From Pseudochelatococcus sp050946405 (GTDB taxonomy: Bacteria > Pseudomonadota > Alphaproteobacteria > Rhizobiales > Beijerinckiaceae): a stretch of 64,000 nucleotides of DNA. The translations under genes and the position numbers were made by a program. Under the pieces are notes generated by a model, which was not told the origin of the DNA, did not search any database, and was given only the letters and a program-made list of their open reading frames with translations. Positions 50,521 through 62,253 of this stretch are shown here, piece by piece; positions within the stretch are counted from its first letter, which is position 1, and the number at the start of each line of letters is the position of its first letter. The stretch covers positions 62,001 to 126,000 of the forward strand of contig NZ_JBMNUS010000008.1 of the NCBI RefSeq assembly GCF_050946405.1. Direction: 5' to 3'.

Positions 50521-51626
50521 TCCCGCGCTCCTTCCGTTTCGCCCGTCCGCTCGCCGCGCATGCGGCGGACCAGCTCCAGCTCGGCCTGGAAATCGACGTA
50601 ATGCGGCAGTTTCAGATGCTCCACGAAGCCCGTCGCCTGCACGTTGTCGCAATGGGAGAGCACGAATTCCTCATCCTGCGCCGGCGCGCCGGTTTCCTCG
50701 CCGAACTCGCGGGCGCGCAAGGCGCGGTCCACGAGCGCCATCGCCATCGCCTTGCGCTCGCTCTGGCCGAACACGAGGCCGTAGCCGCGCGTGAACTGCG
50801 GCGGCTTGTCGGCCGAGCCGCGGAACTGGTTGACCATCTGGCATTCGGTGAGGCGAATGGTGCCGAGCGGCACCGCGAAACCAAGCTCCTCCGGCACGAA
50901 TTCCACCGCCACCTCGCCGAAGCGGATTTCGCCCACGAAGGGATGCGTGCGCCCGTAGCCGCGCTGGGTGGAATAGCCGAGCGCGAGCAGAAAACCTTCG
51001 TCGCCGCGCGCCAGCGCCTGCAAGCGCTGGTCGCGTCCGGCGGGAAAAGCCATCGGCTCGCGCGTGATGTCGGGCGCGGGGCCTCCCTCGCCGCCCGGCT
51101 CGCGTTCGATCAGGCTTTCATGGTCCAGCAGGTCGGTGACGCGCGGCGCGGCGGCCGGCCCGTCGCCGATGTTCGTGTCAGTGTCAATGCCGGCCTGCGC
51201 CGGTTCGGGCACTGTGCCGCCCGCCTCCAGCAGAAAATCGATCAGCCGGTGCGTGTAGTCGAACGTCGGCCCCAGCACCTGCCCGCCCGGCAGGTCCTTG
51301 TAGGTGGCCGAAATGCGCCGCTCGATGGCCATCGCCGCCGTGTCGACGGGCGCCGATTGCCCGAAGCGCGGCAACGTGGTGCGAAAGGCGCGCACGAGAA
51401 AGATCGCCTCCACGAGATCGCCGCGTGCCTGCTTGATGGCCAGGGCGGCGAGCGCGGGATCGTAAAGCGAGCCCTCCGCCATGACGCGCTCGGTCGCCAG
51501 CGTGAGTTGGCCGGCGATCTGCGCCGGCGTGATTTCGGCCGTCGCCGGGTCGCCGCGCCGGGCATGGGCGAGAAGCCGGTGGGCGTTGTCGATGGCGGCC
51601 TCGCCGCCCTTGACCGCGACATACAT
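50517..51626 (-). CDS. phnI: C-P lyase subunit PhnI
   Basis: A 369-residue core subunit that, with PhnG, PhnH and PhnL, couples the phosphonate to the ribose C1 of ATP. The start MYVAVKGGEAAIDNAHRLL is the family hallmark; YSTQRGYGRTHPFVGEIRFG and LSHCDNVQATGFVEHLKLPH are strongly conserved. It starts 3 bases from the phnH stop and overlaps phnJ by four. Confidence 0.96.
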   Translation of the reverse strand: MYVAVKGGEAAIDNAHRLLAHARRGDPATAEITPAQIAGQLTLATERVMAEGSLYDPALAALAIKQARGDLVEAIFLVRAFRTTLPRFGQSAPVDTAAMAIERRISATYKDLPGGQVLGPTFDYTHRLIDFLLEAGGTVPEPAQAGIDTDTNIGDGPAAAPRVTDLLDHESLIEREPGGEGGPAPDITREPMAFPAGRDQRLQALARGDEGFLLALGYSTQRGYGRTHPFVGEIRFGEVAVEFVPEELGFAVPLGTIRLTECQMVNQFRGSADKPPQFTRGYGLVFGQSERKAMAMALVDRALRAREFGEETGAPAQDEEFVLSHCDNVQATGFVEHLKLPHYVDFQAELELVRRMRGERTGETEGARE

Positions 51627-51628
51627 CG

Positions 51629-52255
51629 TCACATCCCCTCGATCAAAGTGGACGAGCGCGGGATGGCGGCGATCCGCCCGCCGCCGGCGAACAGGCAATC
51701 GACGCCGCGCGGAAAGCGCGCCCGGTTGCGCCGCAACTGCGCCCGGAAATCCGCCGGCAGCGGCGCGACGGCAAGCGCCGCCCGCCCCGCGATGCCCGGA
51801 CCTTCGAGAACGAGGGCGCCGGCGTCGTCCGCCGGCGCGGCGGTGATCGTCTCGGCCGCGATGACGAGCGTGGTCGAACGGTCGGGATAATCCTCAAGCC
51901 CCTGCGCGAACGTCTCCAGCGCCGGCATGCGGCCAGGATCACTGATCAGCGCGAAGGCGGCATCGGCCGGATCGCCGACGACCGGCGCGCCGGTGTGAAA
52001 GCGCAGGTAGGAGGATACGGCCTCTGCCTCCGACAGCGCCGCGTCGAGCCACAGAGGCGCTTCCCGGTCGGCCAGCGTCAGGGCGACGGCCGCCACTTCC
52101 GGCGTCAACGGCGCGGGCGGCGCGATATCGAAGGGCATCCGCCCGATGGTGCCGGGGCGGGCCAGCGCATCCATCAGCACGCGGAAAAGCGCCTGCGACT
52201 GGCCTGCCGCATCGGAAAAACCCGCTGCCGGAAGAGAATGGAGCGCATCGGTCAT
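51629..52255 (-). CDS. phnH: C-P lyase subunit PhnH
   Basis: A 208-residue subunit of the C-P lyase core, with the family blocks FRVLMDALARPGTIGRMPFD near residue 25 and LFAGGGRIAAIPRSS at the end. It has no known independent catalysis. The ATG shares a base with the phnG stop (TGATG); the TTG one codon earlier is less likely. Confidence 0.93.
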   Translation of the reverse strand: MTDALHSLPAAGFSDAAGQSQALFRVLMDALARPGTIGRMPFDIAPPAPLTPEVAAVALTLADREAPLWLDAALSEAEAVSSYLRFHTGAPVVGDPADAAFALISDPGRMPALETFAQGLEDYPDRSTTLVIAAETITAAPADDAGALVLEGPGIAGRAALAVAPLPADFRAQLRRNRARFPRGVDCLFAGGGRIAAIPRSSTLIEGM

Positions 52256-52725
52256 CAATCCTCTCCCCGCACCATGGTGAAGAAATTGACGCGGGTCGCC
52301 GCCGTCCGCGCCGCCCGCACGCCCGCTTCCTCCGCCAGACGCGCCTCGACCGGCGCAAGCGCCGCCTCCACCGCCGCGCGGTGCGCTTCGTCCTGCCAGA
52401 GCGCGTCGAGGGTCGCCGCGAGCCGCGCCCGCTCCCGGTCGCGGCCGAGATGGTAGGCGAAGCCGCTATGGTCGCCTACGCGCACGGCGGCGCGCGAAAC
52501 GGTCGCCTCGCCGATGTTGAACGGCGCACCGTCGCCGCCCATGCGCCCCTGCACCATCACGAGGCCCGTCTCCGGCGGGCGCAGATCCGCCGGCCCGGAC
52601 GCCGGGGCAAGCGAACCGAGCGCCTCGCGCAAGTCGTCCGACGTCGCCGCAGCGCACAGGGCCATCACGCGCCGGCGGGCCGGTTGCTGGGCAAATTCCG
52701 CGCCAATGCTGGCTGTATCGACCAT
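52255..52725 (-). CDS. phnG: C-P lyase subunit PhnG
   Basis: A 156-residue first subunit of the operon. QQPARRRVMALCAAATSDDL and NIGEATVSRAAVRVGDHSG, with YHLGRDRERARLAATLDALW, are typical PhnG segments. The start MVDTASIGAEF at 52725 is chosen; an ATG ten codons earlier is possible but lacks a ribosome site. It is divergent from phnF across a 208-base control region. Confidence 0.92.
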   Translation of the reverse strand: MVDTASIGAEFAQQPARRRVMALCAAATSDDLREALGSLAPASGPADLRPPETGLVMVQGRMGGDGAPFNIGEATVSRAAVRVGDHSGFAYHLGRDRERARLAATLDALWQDEAHRAAVEAALAPVEARLAEEAGVRAARTAATRVNFFTMVRGED

Positions 52726-52820
52726 ATTTTCGTCTTTTGCGGTTGCAGGTGACATCGGGATCGGGAACGATAACGTCGCCGCAATCGAAGGCCGGACTTG
52801 CGGGACCGACCTTACCCGAC

Positions 52821-52845
52821 AACAAATTTGTTTACATGTATAGAC
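52821..52845. promoter_or_regulatory. Probable PhnF operator region
   Basis: GTATAGAC (52838-52845) fits the GT-N-TA-N-AC consensus of HutC-type GntR regulators, the subfamily of PhnF. A perfect AACAAATTTGTT palindrome lies at 52821-52832 and TACATGTA between them, all in an AT-rich patch between phnG and phnF. Confidence 0.55.
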
Positions 52846-52933
52846 AACAGGATTGAAAGTGTCCAGTGACGGTTTGATGACAGGCCGTCGAAGGCCGCAT
52901 GGCCAGCGGGACGATCATCGACAACTAAGGGAA

Positions 52934-53737
52934 ATGGACGACCGGAAGATGACGACACGACAGGGAGCTTCGGCCGTCCGGGAAGGTGTGCACGAGCCCT
53001 CGCCGGCGCTTGTGCGCGGCGAAGGCGTGGCAGCATGGCGGCGCATCGCCGATGAGATCGAGGCGGATATCGCGACCCAGCGCCTGGCGCCCGGCACGCA
53101 ACTGCCCACCGAGGCGCAATTGGCGGCGCGTTTCGGGGTCAATCGTCACACCGTGCGCCGCGCCCTGGCGACGCTGGCCGACCGCGGGCTCCTGCGCGCC
53201 ACGCAGGGGCGCGGCACTTTCGTCGAGAACAGGCCGCTCGCCTATCCCATCGGCCCGCGCACGCGCTTTTCCGAGAACGTCCTGCGCGAGCGTCATGAGC
53301 CGGGGGGCGAGTTTCTCGGCGCGGAGCGGCAGCCGGCCGCGCCGATGGTGGCGCGCGCGCTCGGCGTGGCGGAAGGCGCTCCCGTGCTTGCGGTGAGAGC
53401 GCGGCGCTTCGCCGACGGCACGCCGGTGTCGTGCAGCATGCTTTACCTGCCGCTGCCGCGTTTCGAGGGGTTCGAGGAGGCCTACCGCCGGCACCTCGCG
53501 GTCACGCCGGCGATGGCGGATTGCGGCGTCGCCGATTTTTTCCGGGTGGAGACGCGCATTTCCGCCCGCACGGCGACCCGCGACGAAGCCGTCCATCTCG
53601 ACCTTGCGCCGGGCCGGCTGGTGATCACGGCGACCGGCATCGACGCCGATGTGGACGGTGTGCCGATCCAGCTCGGGCAGACCGCTTTCGCCGCCGACAG
53701 GGTGGAACTCGTCGTCACCAGCGACGAGCGAGGCTGA
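52934..53737 (+). CDS. phnF: Phosphonate-metabolism regulator PhnF (GntR/HutC family)
   Basis: A 267-residue regulator. The winged helix (about residues 40-100) contains PTEAQLAARFGVNRHTVRRA and GLLRATQGRGTFVENRPLAY; the C-terminal part is a UTRA ligand-binding domain. It is divergent from phnG and probably represses the phn operon and itself. The start is uncertain: ATG 52934 follows AAGGGAA closely, and ATG 52949 is also possible. The frame is open back to 52853. Confidence 0.9.
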   Translation: MDDRKMTTRQGASAVREGVHEPSPALVRGEGVAAWRRIADEIEADIATQRLAPGTQLPTEAQLAARFGVNRHTVRRALATLADRGLLRATQGRGTFVENRPLAYPIGPRTRFSENVLRERHEPGGEFLGAERQPAAPMVARALGVAEGAPVLAVRARRFADGTPVSCSMLYLPLPRFEGFEEAYRRHLAVTPAMADCGVADFFRVETRISARTATRDEAVHLDLAPGRLVITATGIDADVDGVPIQLGQTAFAADRVELVVTSDERG

Positions 53738-53748
53738 GCGGACGGCGG

Positions 53749-55047
53749 ATGGATACGTCGTCGCTCGTTTTTCAGCTCGGGCTGTCGCTGGCGATCGGTT
53801 TGCTCGTCGGCACGGAACGGCATTGGCGGGACCGCGCCGATGCGCCGGGGGCGCGCACGGCCGGCATCCGCACCTTCGGCATCACGGGCCTGCTCGGCGG
53901 GCTCACCGGCGCGGTGGCGCAGGCGGGCGCCGCCGCATTTCCATCGGCTCCCGCCATGCTCGCGGGCGCGGTGTTCCTGGCCTTTTCCGCCGTGTTCGGC
54001 CTGTTCAAATGGCGGGAGGCGCAGGAGGAGCACGATTTCAGCGTCACCACGGTGATCGCCGGGCAGGCCACACTGCTGCTCGGCTGCCTCGCCGTTCTCG
54101 GCGATCCCGCCACGGCGGGGGCTGCGGCCATCGCGCTCACCCTGCTGCTGGCCGGCCGCGAGACGCTGCATGCCTTCGTCGCCCGCCTGACGTGGCCGGA
54201 GCTGCGTTCCGCCGTCTTCCTGCTCGCGATGGCCTTCATCGTGCTGCCGCTGTTGCCCGACCGCACCGTCGACCCCTTCGACGCCGTGAACCCTGCCGAG
54301 ATATGGGTGTTCGCCATCGCGCTGGCGGGCGTGTCGTTCGTCGGCTATGTGGCGGAGCGGATTTTCGGCGCTTCGCGCGGCCCGCTGATCGCCGGCATCG
54401 CCGGCGGGCTCGTCTCCTCGACGGCGGTGGCGCTGACGGCGGCGCGGGATTCGGCGGCCGGACCGTTGCCGGTTCACACCATCGCCGCCGGCGCGCTCGC
54501 CGCGAGCGCGGTGTCGGTGACGCGCGGCATCGTTCTGGTGATGCTGTTCGCGCCCGCCATGCTGTCGACGCTGCTCCCGGCGCTCGCCGGCATCACCGTC
54601 GTGATCACCGCCGCGGCCGTCGTCTGCTCCATGATGACGGTTGCGGCGCCGGACGCGGCCGCATCCGCCGATCGCTCCCGGCCGGGCGCGGAGAATCCGT
54701 TCGAGATCGGCTCCGTGGTGAAGCTTGCCGCGATCATCGCCTTCGCCACCGTCGCCGCGCGCGTCGCGGCGGCGACTTTCGGCGATCAGGGAACCGTCGC
54801 CGTTTCCGTGATCATGGGGCTGGTCGATATCGACTCGGTCATTCTCTCGATCACCCGCCTGTCGGACGCGGCGCTGTCGGCCGGCACGCGGGAACTGTCG
54901 ATTCTGGCCGCCATCGCCACCAACATTCTCGCCAAGATGGCCTACAGCCTCGCCCTCGGCTCGCGGCGCTACGGCCTGCTCATCGCGGCCGTCTCCCTCG
55001 CCTCCCTCGTCGCCGGGGCTCTTGTGGCGGCCGTGACACTGGTGTAG
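53749..55047 (+). CDS. MgtC/SapB-DUF4010 membrane protein
   Basis: A 432-residue membrane protein. The N-terminal 130 residues match MgtC/SapB (LGLSLAIGLLVGTERHWRDR; RTFGITGLLGGLTGAV), and the rest is the DUF4010 region with about eight helices (GASRGPLIAGIAGGLVSSTA; TNILAKMAYSLALGSRR). The family has no settled function; MgtC proteins relate to magnesium and virulence. It follows phnF by 11 bases and may be co-transcribed, though a functional link to phosphonates is not evident. Confidence 0.88.
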   Translation: MDTSSLVFQLGLSLAIGLLVGTERHWRDRADAPGARTAGIRTFGITGLLGGLTGAVAQAGAAAFPSAPAMLAGAVFLAFSAVFGLFKWREAQEEHDFSVTTVIAGQATLLLGCLAVLGDPATAGAAAIALTLLLAGRETLHAFVARLTWPELRSAVFLLAMAFIVLPLLPDRTVDPFDAVNPAEIWVFAIALAGVSFVGYVAERIFGASRGPLIAGIAGGLVSSTAVALTAARDSAAGPLPVHTIAAGALAASAVSVTRGIVLVMLFAPAMLSTLLPALAGITVVITAAAVVCSMMTVAAPDAAASADRSRPGAENPFEIGSVVKLAAIIAFATVAARVAAATFGDQGTVAVSVIMGLVDIDSVILSITRLSDAALSAGTRELSILAAIATNILAKMAYSLALGSRRYGLLIAAVSLASLVAGALVAAVTLV

Positions 55048-55164
55048 CAAGAAACAAACAAGTGTTAGGACGCCGCGCCGGCCACGCCGGCGGGGCGGAA
55101 CCGGCACGACGGGGAGGCGGGCGGGACGATCGCCGGCCATCGGAAGCGCACAGGAGATGAAGGC

Positions 55165-56163
55165 GTGGCCACCTGTTTCTTCGAGGATTTCGTTGCCGGC
55201 GATGTCGTGACCTACGGCTCGCGCACCCTGAGCGCGGACGATATCATCGCCTTTGCGAGCGAATACGATCCCCAGCCCATGCATGTCGACGCACAGGCCG
55301 CGCGCATGAGTTTCGCGGGCACGCTGATCGGCTCCGGCTGGCATACCTGCGCCGTTGTCATGCGGATGTTCTACGATCACGTGCTCGTGGATTCCACCAG
55401 CATGGGCTCGCCCGGCGTCGACGAGGGGCGCTGGGTGAAGCCTGTGCGGCCGGGCGACACGTTGCGCGTGCGTCAGACCATCGTCGAGACGCGCGCATCC
55501 CGCAGCCGCCCGGACATGGGGCTGGTGGATTTCGCTTTCGACGTGCTGAACCAGCACGAGGAAACCGTCTACCGGCAGCGTGCGTGGGTGATGTTCGGCC
55601 GCCGCGACGCGCTGCCCGCAGCGGCGCGGCCGCAGGAGCGCCCGCCCGCCGGCGTGCCGGCGCAGCCGGAAGCGCCGCTCGCCGGTGCGCCGCGCCTCTG
55701 GCTCGACGATCTTGCCGTCGGCAGCACGGTGGCGCTCGGCAGCCATCATTTTACCGCCGAGGAGATCGTTCGTTTCGCCCATGCATTCGATCCGCAGCCT
55801 TTCCATACCGATCCCGAGGCCGCGCGCGGCACGCATTTCGGTGCGCTTTGCGCCTCCGGGTGGCATACGGCGGCGGTGTGGATGAAGCTCAACGTGGCTT
55901 ATCGGGAGGCTGAAACGCGCTCGGCCGACGCGCCGGCGGCCCGGCTCGGCCCGTCGCCCGGCTTCACCGGACTGCGCTGGCTGCGGCCCGTCTATGCCGG
56001 CGATCGGCTGACCTACAGCAGCACGATCACGGCCCGGCGCGTGTCATCGTCGCGGCCGGGCTGGGGCATCGTGGAAACGGACAATCTGGCCGTCAACGCG
56101 GGCGGCGAGACGGTCTTCCGCTTCTCCGGCGCGGTATTCTGGGAGCGGCAAAACGCCGGTTGA
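55165..56163 (+). CDS. Tandem MaoC-like (hotdog) dehydratase
   Basis: A 332-residue protein with two hotdog domains. The first (about 1-150) has a hydratase-type motif in FASEYDPQPMHVDAQAARMS and the second (about 175-332) in FAHAFDPQPFHTDPEAARGT, both with the D-x4-H spacing of MaoC enoyl-CoA hydratases. It probably acts on acyl-CoA substrates; which one is unknown. It starts at GTG 55165 with AGGAG eight bases upstream. Confidence 0.88.
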   Translation: MATCFFEDFVAGDVVTYGSRTLSADDIIAFASEYDPQPMHVDAQAARMSFAGTLIGSGWHTCAVVMRMFYDHVLVDSTSMGSPGVDEGRWVKPVRPGDTLRVRQTIVETRASRSRPDMGLVDFAFDVLNQHEETVYRQRAWVMFGRRDALPAAARPQERPPAGVPAQPEAPLAGAPRLWLDDLAVGSTVALGSHHFTAEEIVRFAHAFDPQPFHTDPEAARGTHFGALCASGWHTAAVWMKLNVAYREAETRSADAPAARLGPSPGFTGLRWLRPVYAGDRLTYSSTITARRVSSSRPGWGIVETDNLAVNAGGETVFRFSGAVFWERQNAG

Positions 56164-56252
56164 CGCGCCCCACACGTCATTGTCATTTGTCGCACGGCGC
56201 AGTTTCGGTCAGTCTGGCCGGACGGATTTCGCATCAGTTGAGGCATGAGACG

Positions 56253-56834
56253 ATGCAATGGCTTGATACGCGGGAAAAATACGGCATCGTCAGCCGTGTG
56301 CTGCATTGGGGCATGGCGGGGCTGTTGCTCTGGCAGTTCACGGGGATGGTGCTGCGCGGCATATTCGGGCGCGTTCCGCCGGTTTCCTTCTTCGTCGGCT
56401 CGCACGGCGCCATCGGTGCGCTGCTTTTCACGCTGATCGTCGTGCGGTTGCTCTGGGGGCTGACGAATCGCAGCCGTCGCCCCTTCTACGAGCCCGGCGT
56501 GCTCGGGCTGCTGGCGAAAGCGGGGCATCTCGCGCTTTACGTCCTGATGCTGGTCGTGCCGCTGCTGGCGCTTCTGCGCGCCTACGGTTCGGGCCGGGGT
56601 TTCCAGCCCTTCGGCATCCCGCTGTTTCCGGCCACCGGAGAACAGACCGCGTGGCTGATGGCGCCGGCGAATGCGGCGCACGGCCTGCTGGCATGGGTGC
56701 TGCTGCTTCTCATCGCCGGCCATGTCGGCATGGTGCTGGTGCATCAGTTCATCTGGCGCGACGACGTGGCGGGCCGGATGCTGCCCGCCGCCGGAAGAAG
56801 GGCTGCGGGCGGCACGGCCTCTCCCGCGCGGTGA
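56253..56834 (+). CDS. Cytochrome b561-type membrane protein
   Basis: A 193-residue protein with four membrane helices and conserved His residues suited to bind two b-type haems: VSRVLHWGMAGLLLWQF, SHGAIGALLF, AKAGHLALYVLML and AAHGLLAWVLLLLIAGHVGM. These bacterial b561 proteins move electrons between quinone and acceptors such as superoxide. The start MQWLDTREKYGIVSR at 56253 is the family N-terminus. Confidence 0.9.
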   Translation: MQWLDTREKYGIVSRVLHWGMAGLLLWQFTGMVLRGIFGRVPPVSFFVGSHGAIGALLFTLIVVRLLWGLTNRSRRPFYEPGVLGLLAKAGHLALYVLMLVVPLLALLRAYGSGRGFQPFGIPLFPATGEQTAWLMAPANAAHGLLAWVLLLLIAGHVGMVLVHQFIWRDDVAGRMLPAAGRRAAGGTASPAR

Positions 56835-56930
56835 CGGAAAATGCGCGGCAGGCATTGCCGCGTTGCGCTCCCGCCCCTGACATGCTACGCGCCTGACATG
56901 TTCATGGAACCTGTCAACCCGGTGCGCGGC

Positions 56931-57611
56931 ATGTCGTCTCTGTCTATAGCTCCCTCGATTCTCGCGTCCGATTTCGCCCGCTTCGGCGAGGAGGTCAAGG
57001 CCATCGACGGCGCGGGCGCCGACTGGGTGCATGTCGATGTGATGGACGGTCACTTCGTGCCCAACATCAGCTTCGGGCCGGAGGTGGTGCGCGCCATCCG
57101 GCCGCTGACGCGCAAGATTCTCGACGTGCATCTCATGATCGCGCCCGTCGATCCCTACCTGCCGGCGTTTGCCGACGCGGGCGCCGACATCATCACCGCC
57201 CATGTCGAGGCCGGGCCGCATCTCCACCGCACCCTGCAAACCATCCGCCATCTGGGCAAGAAGGCCGGCGTCGCGCTCAACCCGGCGACGCCCGTGAGCG
57301 CGCTCGAACATGTGCTGGATGACGTGGATCTCATTCTGGTGATGAGCGTCAACCCCGGTTTCGGCGGACAGACCTTCATCCCCGCCGCCGTCGGGAAGGT
57401 GGCGCAGGCGCGTGCGCTCATCGGCGAGCGGCCGATCGTGATCGAGGTCGACGGCGGCGTGACCGCGGAAACCGCGCCGGCGATCGTGCGCGCCGGCGCG
57501 CGCGCGCTCGTGGCCGGCTCGGCCGTGTTCCGTGGCGGGCCCGCGGCGTATGCCGATAATATTTCCGCCATTCGCAAGGCCGGCGAATCCGTTATTGGTG
57601 AATGGGTCTGA
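56931..57611 (+). CDS. rpe: Ribulose-phosphate 3-epimerase
   Basis: A 226-residue TIM barrel interconverting ribulose 5-phosphate and xylulose 5-phosphate. Catalytic and metal-binding blocks are intact: IAPSILASDFARFG, HVDVMDGHFVPNISFGP, MSVNPGFGGQTF and EVDGGVTAETAP. The start at 56931 (MSSLSIAP) is chosen because the family begins just before IAPSILASDF; upstream ATGs at 56898 and 56904 are alternatives. purB follows after 25 bases, a linkage common in this order. Confidence 0.95.
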   Translation: MSSLSIAPSILASDFARFGEEVKAIDGAGADWVHVDVMDGHFVPNISFGPEVVRAIRPLTRKILDVHLMIAPVDPYLPAFADAGADIITAHVEAGPHLHRTLQTIRHLGKKAGVALNPATPVSALEHVLDDVDLILVMSVNPGFGGQTFIPAAVGKVAQARALIGERPIVIEVDGGVTAETAPAIVRAGARALVAGSAVFRGGPAAYADNISAIRKAGESVIGEWV

Positions 57612-57636
57612 CAGAATTTTTGCCTGAGGTACCGAG

Positions 57637-58944
57637 ATGATTCCGCGTTACAGCCGCCCCGGGATGGTCGCCATCTGGTCGCCGGAAACGAAGTTCCGCA
57701 TCTGGTTCGAGATCGAGGCGCACGCCACCACCGCACTCGCCGAACTCGGCGTGGTGCCGAAGGAAGCGGCGGAAATCGTCTGGGAGAAGGGATCGAAGGC
57801 CACGTTCGACGTCGCCCGCATCGACGCCATCGAGCGCGAGGTCAAGCACGACGTCATCGCGTTCCTGACGCATCTGGCCGAGATCGTCGGTCCCGAGGCG
57901 CGCTTCGTGCATCAGGGGATGACGTCTTCCGACGTGCTCGACACCTGCCTCAATGTCCAGCTTGCGCGGGCAAGCGACATCCTCCTCGCCGATCTCGACG
58001 CGCTGCTCGCGGCGCTGAAGCGGCGCGCCTTCGAGTACAAGCTCACGCCCACCATCGGCCGCTCGCACGGCATCCATGCCGAGCCCGTGACTTTCGGGCT
58101 GAAGCTGGCGCAGGCGTATGCGGAGTTTTCCCGCGCGCGGGAGCGGCTCGTCGCGGCGCGCGCGGAAATCGCGACCTGCGCCATTTCGGGGGCGGTCGGC
58201 ACCTTCGCCAATATCGACCCTTCCGTCGAGGCTTATGTCGCCGAAAAGCTCGGCCTGTCGGTGGAGCCCGTCTCCACGCAGGTCATCCCGCGCGACCGGC
58301 ATGCCATGTATTTCGCGACGCTCGCGGTCATCGCCTCGTCCGTGGAGCGGCTGGCCGTGGAGGTGCGCCATCTGCAACGCAGCGAGGTTTACGAGGCGGA
58401 AGAGTTCTTCTCCGAAGGGCAGAAGGGCTCTTCGGCCATGCCGCACAAGCGCAACCCCGTGCTGACGGAAAACCTCACCGGCCTCGCCCGCATGGTGCGC
58501 GCCTATGCCCTGCCGGCGATGGAGAACGTGGCGCTGTGGCATGAGCGCGACATCTCGCATTCCTCCGTCGAGCGCATGATCGGGCCGGATGCGACGGTGA
58601 CGCTCGATTTCGCGCTGGCGCGGCTTGCCGGGGTCATCGACAAGCTGGTCGTCTACCCGCAGAACATGCAGGCCAATCTGGACAGGCTCGGCGGGCTGGT
58701 GCACTCTCAGCGGGTGCTGCTCGCGCTGACGCAGAAGGGCGTCTCCCGCGAGGACGCCTATCGGCTGGTGCAGCGCAACGCCATGCCGGTGTGGCGCGGG
58801 GAAGGCGATTTCCTCACGCTGCTGAAGAACGACAAGGAGGTCGGGGCCGTTCTGTCCGATGCCGAAATCGAGGAGAATTTCGATCTCGGCTATCACTTCA
58901 AGCATGTCGATACCATTTTCCGGCGGGTCTTCGGAGAGTCGTGA
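57637..58944 (+). CDS. purB: Adenylosuccinate lyase
   Basis: A 435-residue enzyme of the fumarase/aspartase superfamily that cuts SAICAR and adenylosuccinate in purine synthesis. The superfamily signature GSSAMPHKRNPVLTENL is present, as are TSSDVLDTCLNVQLARA and TIGRSHGIHAEPVTFGLKLA with catalytic His. The length is standard. Its TGA shares a base with the next ATG. Confidence 0.97.
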   Translation: MIPRYSRPGMVAIWSPETKFRIWFEIEAHATTALAELGVVPKEAAEIVWEKGSKATFDVARIDAIEREVKHDVIAFLTHLAEIVGPEARFVHQGMTSSDVLDTCLNVQLARASDILLADLDALLAALKRRAFEYKLTPTIGRSHGIHAEPVTFGLKLAQAYAEFSRARERLVAARAEIATCAISGAVGTFANIDPSVEAYVAEKLGLSVEPVSTQVIPRDRHAMYFATLAVIASSVERLAVEVRHLQRSEVYEAEEFFSEGQKGSSAMPHKRNPVLTENLTGLARMVRAYALPAMENVALWHERDISHSSVERMIGPDATVTLDFALARLAGVIDKLVVYPQNMQANLDRLGGLVHSQRVLLALTQKGVSREDAYRLVQRNAMPVWRGEGDFLTLLKNDKEVGAVLSDAEIEENFDLGYHFKHVDTIFRRVFGES

Positions 58945-59498
58945 TGCGCATTTCTCAATGCGACGTGCTGATCGTGCCCGGTCTTGCGGGTTCGGATGAG
59001 GATCATTGGCAAAGCCGCTGGGAGGAACGCCTGTCGTCGGCGACGCGCGTCGAACAGGCGGACTGGCACAACCCGGACCGCGAGGCGTGGGTGGAGAATC
59101 TCGTGCAGGCCGTCGCGGCCGCGACGCGGCCGGCCGTGATCGTCGCCCATAGCCTCGGCACCCTCGCCGCCGCGCATGCGGCGCCCCGGTTCGCGGCGGG
59201 CAAGGTGATCGGCGGTTTTCTCGTCGCGGTTCCCGATGCGGAGCAGGCGGCCGATCTGCCGCCGCAGGTCGGTGCGTTCGCGCCGGTCCCGACGGCGCCC
59301 CTGCCCTTTCCGGCCCTGCTGGTGGCCAGCCGCAACGATCCGTTCTGCACCTTCGCCCGTGCGCAGGAAATCGCGCTCGACTGGGGGGCGCAGATCGTCG
59401 ACGCCGGAGAGGTCGGCCACCTCAATGCGGCCTCCGGTCACGGTCCCTGGCCCGAGGGACTGATGCGGCTGGGGCATTTTCTGGGCCGGCTCGGCTGA
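58944..59498 (+). CDS. RBBP9/YdeN-family alpha/beta hydrolase
   Basis: A 184-residue small hydrolase. VLIVPGLAGSDEDHWQSRWE is the family N-terminus, the nucleophile Ser is in VIVAHSLGTLAAA, the acid Asp in ASRNDPFCTF and the His in GHLNAASGHGPWPEG. Members are serine hydrolases of uncertain substrate. The ATG overlaps the purB stop, so the pair is co-translated. Confidence 0.9.
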   Translation: MRISQCDVLIVPGLAGSDEDHWQSRWEERLSSATRVEQADWHNPDREAWVENLVQAVAAATRPAVIVAHSLGTLAAAHAAPRFAAGKVIGGFLVAVPDAEQAADLPPQVGAFAPVPTAPLPFPALLVASRNDPFCTFARAQEIALDWGAQIVDAGEVGHLNAASGHGPWPEGLMRLGHFLGRLG

Positions 59499-59714
59499 GG
59501 CGCTCCCTGAAGCGCCGTCGCTCCCATGCCCCGACGGCGGCGCGGGTGTCATAAGCCCGGATCGCGTGGGGAAATGGCCCGCGAAGGGTGCAATTTTCGT
59601 TTCCCGACATTACATTAGCTTGTCGGCCGCGCGGCGATTCGTCCGGTTGCGCTCGCCTGTTCCGCGCCGATGGATCTCCCCGCCCCCGTGGCGTGTATAC
59701 CTCAAGGAAGCGTA

Positions 59715-62141
<2,427 letters not shown>

Positions 62142-62253
62142 TGACGGCAACGCAGCGGGGCCATGTCCGGTCGGCCCTTGCGCGGGAGGGAGCCTGTCGG
62201 CACTTTTCGCCGGCGGCGTTCCCTGCCGCTTCCACTCGCATGGGAAAGTGACA

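Noticed and set aside
52726..52930. Pho box upstream of phnG
   Set aside because: I looked for paired CTGTCAT-like repeats and saw only isolated partial matches.
53482..55866. 794-codon antisense ORF over MgtC and MaoC genes
   Set aside because: Low-complexity Arg/Gly/His sequence opposite well-supported genes.
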